Part shown: positions 6,784 through 12,236 of the stretch, piece after piece
Position numbering within the stretch: the stretch's first letter is position 1
Layout: each line of letters begins with the position of its first letter
NCBI RefSeq assembly: GCF_000003605.2
Contig: NW_003124382.1
Coordinates: 1 to 12,236 of the forward strand
DNA from: Saccoglossus kowalevskii
Taxonomy: Eukaryota; Hemichordata; Enteropneusta; Harrimaniidae
Direction: 5' to 3'
Length of the DNA stretch: 12,236 bases
The notes under the pieces: generated by a model
What the model was told of the DNA's origin: nothing
Database searches by the model: none
Seen by the model: the letters and a program-made list of their open reading frames with translations, nothing else
Made by a program: the position numbers and the translations under genes

Positions 6784-7041
6784 TTTTTATTTAGGTGCTT
6801 CACCGAACAATTACTTGTTTGATAATTACATTATTTGTACTCGTCCAGGGTTGGGAAATTCTCTTCAGGCTGGTGGATGATATGCAAGTAAATCAGAACA
6901 TGCTATCATTATAAAAATAAAAATTACCTGGAAATTGGAATATCACTGTGTCGATGAAACGTATGACACTTAATATGGATCGTAATAATATCCACACAGT
7001 GTACCGAGAGGTAGAAACGAAAGGTCAAATTTCGTGACCAG

Positions 7042-7115
7042 GGCGCCATGGCTTAGTTGGTTAAAGCGCCTGTCTAGTAAACAGGAGATACTGAGTTCGA
7101 ATCTCAGTGGTGCCT
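7042..7115 (+). tRNA. Copy 21: tRNA-Thr(AGT) with C48A
   Basis: All stems match copy 13 and the anticodon is AGT (7076-7078). The single change is C48 to A in the variable region (AGATA), which affects the G15-C48 Levitt pair of the core. Terminator T6 is normal. Probably expressed, perhaps less stable. Confidence 0.85.
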
Positions 7116-7129
7116 TTTTTATTTAGGTG

Positions 7130-7400
7130 CTTCACCGAACAATTCCTTGTTTGATAATTACATTATTGACACTCATGATTGGTAGTCGTCCAGTGTTGGG
7201 AAATTCTCCTTAGGCTGGTGGATGATATGCAAGTAAATCGGAACATGCTATCATTTTAAAAATAAAAATAGCTTGGAAATTGAAATATCACTGTGTCGAT
7301 GAAACTTATGACACTTATTATGGATCGTAATAATGTCCACACAGTGTACCGAGAGGTCGAAACGAAAGGTCAAAGTTCGTGACCAAGGCGCCATGGCTTA
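7130..7400 (+). repeat. Spacer block leading into truncated copy 22
   Basis: Matches 8824-9094 at an offset of 1694 bp, including GGTAGTCGTCCAGTG, ATAGCTTGG and the ACCAAGGCGCC junction. The repeat carries the deleted tRNA with it. Confidence 0.75.
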
Positions 7401-7442
7401 GTTGATTAAAGCGCCTGTCTATTTTGAATCTCAGTGGTGCCT
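7387..7442 (+). pseudogene. Copy 22: tRNA-Thr pseudogene lacking the anticodon arm
   Basis: The gene is 56 nt. An 18-bp deletion removes everything from inside the anticodon loop to the end of the 5' T stem, leaving CTGTCTA joined to TTTTGAATCTCAG. No anticodon remains, the 5' half of the T stem is lost and the B box is truncated. G19 is A. The acceptor strands and the T6 run remain. Copy 27 has the same deletion. Not a functional tRNA. Confidence 0.92.
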
Positions 7443-7553
7443 TTTTTATTTAGGTGCTTCACCGAACAATTCCTTGTTTGATAATTACATTATTGACACT
7501 CATGATTCGTACTCGTCCAGGGTTGGGAAATTCTCTTTAGGCTGGTGGATGAT

Positions 7554-7561
7554 ATGCAAAT
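7554..7561. other. Exact octamer ATGCAAAT in spacer before copy 23
   Basis: Same G to A change as at 6550-6557, in a second unit. The neighbouring sequence shows the two spacers share ancestry, so this is one event copied, not two independent gains. Confidence 0.3.
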
Positions 7562-7713
7562 AAATCGAAACATGCTATCATTATAAAAATAAAAATTACC
7601 TGGAAATTGGAATATCACTGTGTCGATGAAACGTATGACACTTAATATGGATCGTAATAATATCCACACAGTGTACCGAGAGTTAGAAACGAAAGGTCAA
7701 AATTCGTGACCAG

Positions 7714-7787
7714 GGCGCCATGGCTCAGTTGGTTAAAGCGCCTGTCTAGTTAACAGGATATCCTGAGTTCGAATCTCAGTGGTGCCT
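7714..7787 (+). tRNA. Copy 23: tRNA-Thr(AGT) variant with A37U and C13:A22
   Basis: Anticodon AGT (7748-7750) is followed by T at position 37. T13C gives a C13:A22 D-stem mismatch, though the A box becomes TGGCTCAGTTGG, a form common in tRNA genes. G45T changes the variable region to ATATC. Acceptor and T arms are normal, and a T6 terminator is present. Translational use is doubtful because of U37. Confidence 0.68.
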
Positions 7788-8058
7788 TTTTTATTTAGGT
7801 GCTTCACCGAACAATTCCTTGTTATATAATTACATTATTGACACTCATGATTGGTACTCGTCTAGGGTTTGGAAATTCTCTTTAGGCTGGTGGATGATAT
7901 GCAAGTAAATCGGAACATGCTATTATTTTAAAAATAAAAATAACCTGGAAATTGAAATATCACTGTGTCGATGAAACATAAGACACTTATTATGGATCGT
8001 AATAATGTCCATACAGTGCACCGAGAGGTCGAAACGAAAGGTCAAAGGATATGACCAG

Positions 8059-8132
8059 GGCGCCATGGCTTTGTTGGTTAAAGCGCCTGTCTAGTAAACA
8101 GGAGATCCTGAGTTCGAATCTCAGTGGTGCCT
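8059..8132 (+). tRNA. Copy 24: tRNA-Thr(AGT) with A14T
   Basis: Stems and anticodon (8093-8095) are intact. A14, which normally forms the U8-A14 tertiary pair and lies in the A box, is T (TGGCTTTGTTGG). The upstream flank is AAAGGATATGACC. T6 terminator. Folding into the L shape would likely be weakened. Confidence 0.7.
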
Positions 8133-8390
8133 TTTTTATTTAGGTGCTTCACCGAACAATTCCTTGTTTGATAATTACATTATTTGTACTCGTCCTGGGT
8201 TGGGAAATTCTCTTCAGGCTGGTGGATGATATGCAAGTAAATCGGAACATGCTATCATTTTAAAAATAAAAATAACCTGGAAATTGAAATATCACTGTGT
8301 CGATGAAACTTATGACACTTATTATGGATCGTAATAATGTCCATACAGTGCACCGAGAGGTCGAAACGAAAGGTCAAAGTTTGTGACCAG

Positions 8391-8464
8391 GGAGCCATGG
8401 CTTAGTTGGTTAAAGCGCCTGTCTAGTTAACAGGAGATCCTGAGTTCGAATCTCAGTGGTGCCT
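8391..8464 (+). tRNA. Copy 25: tRNA-Thr(AGT) variant with A37U and A3:G70
   Basis: The acceptor begins GGAGCCA, so A3 faces G70, a mismatch seen only here. Anticodon AGT (8425-8427) is followed by T37. D and T arms are consensus, and T6 follows. Two changes at sites used for charging or modification make this a doubtful gene. Confidence 0.65.
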
Positions 8465-8735
8465 TTTTTATTTAGGTGCTTCATCGAACAATTCCTTGTT
8501 TGATAATTACATTATTGACACTCATGATTGGTACTCGTCTAGGGTTTGGAAATTCTCTTTAGGCTGGTGGATGATATGCAAGTAAATCGGAACATGCTAT
8601 TATTTTAAAAATAAAAATAACCTGGAAATTGAAATATCACTGTGTCGATGAAACTTAAGACACTTATTATGGATCGTAATAATGTCCATACAGTGCACCG
8701 AGAGGTCGAAACGAAAGGTCAAAGGAAGTGACCAG

Positions 8736-8809
8736 GGCGCCATGGCTTAGTTGGTTAAAGCGCCTGTCTAGTAAACAGGAGATCCTGGGTTCGAATCTCA
8801 GTGGTGCCT
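8736..8809 (+). tRNA. Copy 26: intact tRNA-Thr(AGT) with improved B box
   Basis: Matches copy 13 except A52G, which gives G52:U62 in the T stem and makes the B box GGTTCGAATCT, nearer the TFIIIC consensus than in most other copies. Anticodon AGT at 8770-8772, U33, A37 and G4:U69 all present, T6 at 8809-8814. A strong candidate for an expressed copy. Confidence 0.92.
8788..8798 (+). promoter_or_regulatory. B box of copy 26, G52 form
   Basis: GGTTCGAATCT restores the first G of the canonical B box. Copy 19 has the same A52G but loses G57, so copy 26 alone combines G52 with an otherwise intact core. Confidence 0.7.
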
Positions 8810-9080
8810 TTTTTATTTAGGTGCTTCACCGAACAATTCCTTGTTTGATAATTACATTATTGACACTCATGATTGGTAGTCGTCCAGTGTTGGGAAATTC
8901 TCCTTAGGCTGGTGGATGATATGCAAGTAAATCGGAACATGCTATCATTTTAAAAATAAAAATAGCTTGGAAATTGAAATATCACTGTGTTGATGAAACT
9001 TATGACACTTATTATGGATCGTAATAATGTCCACACAGTGTACCGAGAGGTCGAAACGAAAGGTTAAAGTTCGTGACCAA

Positions 9081-9136
9081 GGCGCCATGGCTTAGTTGAT
9101 TAAAGCGCCTGTCTATTTCGAATCTCAGTGGTGAAT
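9081..9136 (+). pseudogene. Copy 27: tRNA-Thr pseudogene lacking the anticodon arm
   Basis: Carries the same 18-bp internal deletion and G19A as copy 22 (junction CTGTCTATTTCGAAT). It also has CC to AA at acceptor positions 71-72, so the terminal two pairs are lost. A T run (9136-9141) remains. The upstream spacer matches that of copy 22 (GGTAGTCGTCCAGTG, ATAGCTTGG), confirming common origin. Not functional as a tRNA. Confidence 0.92.
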
Positions 9137-9406
9137 TTTTTATTTAGGTGCTTCACCGAACAATTCCTTGTTTGATAATTACATTATTGACACTCATGAT
9201 TGGTAGTCGTCCAGTGTTGGGAAATTCTCCTTAGGCTGGTGGATGATATGCAAGTAAATCGGAACATGCTATCATTATAAAATAAAAATTACCTGGAAAT
9301 TGGAATATCACTGTGTCGATGAAACGTATGACACTTATATGGATCGTAATAATGTCCACACGTTGTACCGAGAGGTAGAAACGAAAAGGTCGAAATTCGT
9401 GACCAG

Positions 9407-9480
9407 GGCGCCATGGCTTAGTTGGTTAAAGCGCCTGTCTAGTAAACAGGAGATCCTGAGTTTGAATTTCAGTGGTGCCT
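9407..9480 (+). pseudogene. Copy 28: tRNA-Thr-like with C56T and C61T
   Basis: Acceptor, D and anticodon arms are intact (AGT at 9441-9443), but the T arm reads CTGAG TTTGAAT TTCAG: C56 and C61 are both T, damaging the B-box core and the G19-C56 contact. The upstream spacer has small indels of its own (a lost A in the A tract, an extra A in GAAAAGG). Probably poorly expressed. Confidence 0.75.
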
Positions 9481-9738
9481 TTTTTATTTAGATGCTTCAC
9501 CGAACAATTCCTTGTTTGATAATTACATTATTTGTACTCGTCCAGGGTTGGGAAATTCTCTTTAGGCTGGTGGATGATATGCAAGTAAATCGGAGCATGC
9601 TATCATTTTAAAAATAAAAATAACCTGGCAATTGAAATGTCACTGTGTCGATGAAACTTATGACACTTATTATGGATCGTAATCATGTCCATACAGTGCA
9701 CCGAGAGGTCGAAACGAAAGGTCAAATTTCGTGACCAG

Positions 9739-9812
9739 GGCGCCATGGCTTAGTTGGTTAAAGCGCCTGTCTAGTAAACAGGAGATCCTGATTTCGACTC
9801 TCAGTGGTGCCT
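9739..9812 (+). pseudogene. Copy 29: tRNA-Thr-like with G53T
   Basis: Same T-arm lesion as copies 6 and 30 (T53 facing C61, B box ATTTCGACTCT). Anticodon AGT at 9773-9775, other arms consensus. The downstream spacer has the TACTTCACC and ACAAATCC marks seen after copy 6. With copy 30 it forms a tandem pair of the same defective gene. Confidence 0.7.
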
Positions 9813-10083
9813 TTTTTATTTAGGTACTTCACCGAACAAATCCTTGTTTGATAATTACATTATTGACACTCATGATTGGTACTCGTCCAGGGTTGGGAAA
9901 TTTACTTTAGGCAGGTGGATGATATGCAAGTAAATCGGAACATGCTATCATTTTAAAAATAAAAATAACCTGGCAATTGAAATGTCACTGTGTCGATGAA
10001 ACTTATGACACTTATTATGGATCGTAATCATGTCCATACAGTGCACCGAGAGGTCGAAACGAAAGGTCAAATTTCGTGACCAG

Positions 10084-10157
10084 GGCGCCATGGCTTAGTT
10101 GGTTAAAGCGCCTGTCTAGTAAACAGGAGATCCTGATTTCGACTCTCAGTGGTGCCT
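10084..10157 (+). pseudogene. Copy 30: tRNA-Thr-like with G53T
   Basis: Same tRNA sequence as copy 29 (anticodon AGT at 10118-10120). Its upstream spacer carries AATTTACTTTAGGCAGG, as does that of copy 6, and its downstream spacer resembles the one before copy 7, so it corresponds to copy 6 at an offset of 8159 bp. T6 terminator. Confidence 0.7.
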
Positions 10158-10428
10158 TTTTTATTTAGGTACTTCACCGAACAAATCCTTGTTTGATAAT
10201 TACATTATTGACACTCATGATTGGTACTCGTCCAGGGTTGGGAAATTCTCTTTAGGCTGGGAGATGATATGCAAGTAAATCGGAACATGCTATCATTTTA
10301 AAAATAAAAATAACCTGGCAATTGAAATATCACTGTGTCGATGAAACTTATGACACTTATTATGGATCGTAATCATGTCCATACAGTGCACCTAGAGGTC
10401 GAAACGAAAGGTCAAAGTTCGTGACCAG

Positions 10429-10502
10429 GGCGCCATGGGTTAGTTGGTTAAAGCGCCTGTCTAGTAAACAGGAGATCCTGAGTTCGAATCTCAGTGGTGC
10501 CT
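10429..10502 (+). tRNA. Copy 31: tRNA-Thr(AGT) with C11G in the D stem
   Basis: Same as copy 2: G11:G24 mismatch and altered A box, all other arms intact, anticodon AGT at 10463-10465, T6 terminator. The upstream spacer resembles that of copy 7, while the tRNA and downstream spacer (CTTCAGTGAAC) resemble copy 2. This suggests an exchange point near this gene, or that copies 2 and 7 are themselves equivalent positions in a larger repeat. Confidence 0.7.
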
Positions 10503-10773
10503 TTTTTATTTAGGTGCTTCAGTGAACAATTCCTTGTTTGATAATTACATTATTGACACTCATGATTGGTACTCGTTCAGGGTTGGGAAATTCTCTTCAG
10601 GCTGGTGGATGATATGCAAGTAAATCGGAACATGCTATCATTATAAAAATAAAAATTACCTGGAAATTTGAGTATCACTGTGTCGTCGAAACTTATGACA
10701 CTTAATATTGATCGTAATAATATCCACACAGTGTACCGAGAGGTCGAAACGAAAGGTCAAAGTTCGACACCAG

Positions 10774-10847
10774 GGCGCCATGGCTTAGTTGGTTAAAGCG
10801 CCAGTCAAGTAAACAGGAGATCCTGAGTTCGAATTTCAGTGGTGCCT
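10774..10847 (+). pseudogene. Copy 32: tRNA-Thr-like, U33A haplotype
   Basis: Carries U33A, A29:A41 and C61T together with the upstream GACACCAG flank, as in copies 1 and 3 (anticodon AGT at 10808-10810). It lies 9871 bp after copy 3, within a block that repeats copies 2-5 in order. Probably inactive. Confidence 0.8.
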
Positions 10848-11118
10848 TTTTTATTTAGGTGCTTCACCGAACAATTCCTTGTTTGATAATTACATTATTG
10901 ACACTCATGATTGGTACTCGTCCAGGGTTGGGAAATTCTCTTTAGGCTGGTGGATGATATGCAAGTAAATCGGAACATGATATCATTTTAAAAATAAAAA
11001 TAACCTGGCAATTGAAATGTCACTGTGTCGATGAAACTTATGACACTAATTATGGATCGTAATCATGTCCATACAGTGCACCGAGAGGTCGAAACGAAAG
11101 GTCAAATTTCGTGACCAG

Positions 11119-11192
11119 GGCGCCATGGGTTAGTTGGTTAAAGCGCCTGTCTAGTAAACAGGAGATCCTGAGTTCGAATTTCAGTGTTGCCT
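11119..11192 (+). pseudogene. Copy 33: tRNA-Thr-like, twin of copy 4
   Basis: Repeats the C11G, C61T and G68T set of copy 4 (anticodon AGT at 11153-11155), and is likewise followed by the short spacer class. Offset from copy 4 is 9871 bp. Probably inactive. Confidence 0.8.
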
Positions 11193-11450
11193 TTTTTATT
11201 TAGGTGCTTCACCGAACAATTCCTTGTTTGATAATTACATTATTTGTACTCGTCCAGGGTTGGGAAATTCTCTTTAGGCTGGTGGATGATATGCAAGTAA
11301 ATCGGAACATGCTATCATTTTAAAAATAAAAATAACCTGGAAATTGAAATATCACTGTGTCGATGAAACTTATGACACTTATTATGGATCGTAATAATGT
11401 CCATACAGTGTACCGAGATTTCGAAGCGAAAGTGCAAAGTTCGTGACCAG

Positions 11451-11524
11451 GGCGCCATGGCTTAGTTGGTAAAAGCGCCAGTCTAGTAAACAGGAGATCC
11501 TGAGTTTGAATCTCAGAGGTGCCT
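11451..11524 (+). pseudogene. Copy 34: recombinant tRNA-Thr-like copy
   Basis: The 5' part has the copy 5 marks (A at 20a, A29:A41, C56T at 11507, upstream GAGATTTCG). The 3' part has the copy 17 mark (T66A at 11517) and copy 17's downstream spacer (TTGTATGAT, ATTTCATT). The exchange point therefore lies between 11508 and 11516, in the T arm. Anticodon AGT at 11485-11487. Combined C56T and A7:A66 make function unlikely. Confidence 0.8.
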
Positions 11525-11530
11525 TTTTTT
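11524..11530 (+). terminator. T7 terminator of copy 34
   Basis: Seven T, one more than in any other copy of this subtype. The extra T accounts for the change of offset from 5776 to 5777 bp relative to the copy 17/18 block. Confidence 0.7.
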
Positions 11531-11796
11531 ATTTAGGTGCTTCACCGAACAATTCCTTGTATGATAATTTCATTATTGACACTCATGATTGGTACTCGTC
11601 CAGTGTTAGAAAATTCTCCTCAGGCTGGTGGATGATATGCAAGTAAATCGGAACATGCTATCATTATAAAAATAAAAATTACCTGGAAATTTGAATATTA
11701 CTGTGTCGATGAAACGTATGACACTTAATATGGATCGTAATAATGTCCATGCAGTGTACTGAGAGGTCGAAACGAAAGGTCAAAGTTCGTGACCAG

Positions 11797-11870
11797 GGTG
11801 CCATGGCTTAGTTGGTTAAAGCGCCTGTCTAGTAAACAGGAGATCCTGAGTTCGACTCTCAGTGGTGCCT
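11797..11870 (+). tRNA. Copy 35: well-formed tRNA-Thr(AGT), U3:G70 subtype
   Basis: All stems pair, with tandem U3:G70 and G4:U69. Anticodon AGT at 11831-11833, U33, A37 and C59 present. T5 terminator at 11872-11876. It sits in the position of copy 18 in the duplicated block but lacks that copy's two lesions, so copy 18 decayed after the duplication or copy 35 was repaired by conversion. Likely functional. Confidence 0.88.
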
Positions 11871-12142
11871 ATTTTTATTTAGGTGCTTCACCGAACAATT
11901 CCTTGTTTGATAATTACATTATTGACACTCATGATTGGTACTCGCCCAGGGTTGGGAAATTCTCCTTAGGCTGGTGGATGATATGCAAGTAAATTGGAAC
12001 ATGCTATCATTTTAAAAATAAAAATAGCCTGGAAATTGAAATATCACTGTGTCGATGAAACTTATGACACTTATTATGGATCGTAATAATGTCCATGCAG
12101 TGCACCGAGAGGTCGAAACGAAAGGTCAAAGTTCGTGACTAG
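11871..12142 (+). repeat. Spacer between copies 35 and 36 (representative long spacer)
   Basis: Each spacer has the same order of landmarks. After the terminator come TTTAGGTGCTTCACC, a small inverted repeat AACAA/TTGTT (11894-11907), and a 13-bp segment at 11924-11936 that is absent from the short spacers. A conserved GGATGATATGCAAG stretch follows, then an A+T tract (12010-12027) giving T5 runs on the opposite strand, an imperfect inverted repeat GTGTC(G)AT/ATGACAC (12049-12070), and a purine-rich GAAACGAAAGG stretch just before the tRNA. I see no open frame of note, no second tRNA and no known mobile element. Confidence 0.8.
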
Positions 12143-12216
12143 GGTGCCATGGCTTAGTTGGTTAAAGCGCCTGTCTAGCAAACAGGAGATCCTGAGTTCG
12201 AATTTCAGTGGTGCCT
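12143..12216 (+). tRNA. Copy 36: tRNA-Thr body with AGC (Ala-type) anticodon
   Basis: Cloverleaf as in the U3:G70 subtype, but the anticodon at 12177-12179 is AGC, not AGT: the third anticodon base (position 36) has changed T to C. With inosine at 34 it would read alanine GCU, GCC and GCA codons. The acceptor keeps the threonine form, with U3:G70 and G4:U69, not the G3:U70 pair that AlaRS recognises. C61T weakens the T arm. A T run follows. It may be a chimeric tRNA, a dead copy or a sequencing error at the last unit. Confidence 0.75.
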
Positions 12217-12236
12217 TTTTTATTTAGGTGCAGCAC

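Larger units (their letters stand above)
10429..11516 (+). repeat. Higher-order block B, second copy (copies 31-34)
   Basis: Counterpart of 564-1645, with very few differences seen by eye (for example GAAGCGAAAGTGC before copy 34). The match stops inside copy 34, where sequence related to copies 17 and 18 begins. Confidence 0.85.
1..12236 (+). repeat. Tandem array of 36 tRNA-Thr(AGT) units, about 345 bp each
   Basis: The whole window is one head-to-tail array. tRNA starts lie at 219, 564, 903, 1248, 1580, 1925, 2270, 2615, 2948, 3293, 3639, 3972, 4318, 4650, 4996, 5342, 5675, 6020, 6365, 6710, 7042, 7387, 7714, 8059, 8391, 8736, 9081, 9407, 9739, 10084, 10429, 10774, 11119, 11451, 11797 and 12143. 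Spacing is 345/346 bp or 332/333 bp, with exceptions of 339 (small spacer deletion after copy 2) and 327/326 (truncated tRNAs). All copies are on one strand, and neither end of the array is clearly inside the window. Each unit has its own pol III promoter, so units need not be co-transcribed. This is not a SINE: there is no poly-A tail, no target-site duplication, and the arrangement is strictly tandem. Confidence 0.98.

Noticed and set aside
1-12236. tRNA-derived SINE family
   Set aside because: The units are strictly tandem with no A-rich tail or target duplications, and the spacer is a constant part of the unit, so retroposition does not explain the layout.
1-12236. CRISPR-like array
   Set aside because: The repeated part is a 74-nt tRNA gene and the spacers are homologous to one another, not unique.
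1-12236. Unit length of about 345 bp as a two-nucleosome period
   Set aside because: The number is suggestive, but units of 332 and 345 bp are mixed and no sequence feature visible here supports nucleosome phasing.
12224-12236. Array boundary at the window end (GGTGCAGCAC in place of GGTGCTTCAC)
   Set aside because: Only a two-base difference in the last few bases. It may be a normal variant or edge error, and there is too little sequence to call a boundary.

Overview
The window is one continuous head-to-tail tandem array. I count 36 copies of a roughly 345-bp unit, all on the + strand. Each unit holds one tRNA-like gene of 74 nt and an A+T-rich spacer of about 258-272 bp. The tRNA is a threonine tRNA with anticodon AGT (wobble-modified to IGU in eukaryotes). 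It has no intron, an internal A box and B box for RNA polymerase III, no encoded CCA, and usually a T-run terminator directly after the gene. No protein-coding gene is supported: the only short open frames run across the tRNA bodies and recur because the unit recurs.

The organism is a eukaryote and most likely an animal. The Thr(AGT) sequence is very close to the metazoan nuclear form, and nearly every copy has a G4:U69 wobble pair in the acceptor stem, a feature reported as specific to animal threonine tRNAs. I cannot name the species. The spacer resembles nothing I recognise.

Layout: copies 1-7 (219-2343) all carry at least one damaging or unusual change. Copies 8-26 (2615-8809) hold eight of the nine best-preserved genes (2615, 3639, 4318, 4996, 5342, 6710, 7042, 8736), mixed with damaged ones. 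Copies 27-34 (9081-11524) are again all altered, and they repeat the defects of copies 2-6 in the same order. Copy 35 (11797) is intact. Copy 36 (12143) has its anticodon changed to AGC, which reads alanine codons. Copies 22 and 27 have lost the anticodon arm through one shared 18-bp deletion.

The units fall into a long class (345/346 bp) and a short class (332/333 bp, a 13-bp spacer deletion). Shared point mutations show higher-order duplication: a multi-unit block repeated at about 1.70 kb, a four-unit block repeated about 9.87 kb away, and a visible recombination junction inside copy 34. Mutated tRNAs have been amplified along with good ones. The locus therefore looks like a satellite-style array evolving by unequal exchange, with only part of it able to supply Thr-tRNA. 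I read the sequence by eye, so copy and boundary calls are firm, but percentages and functional status are inferences.
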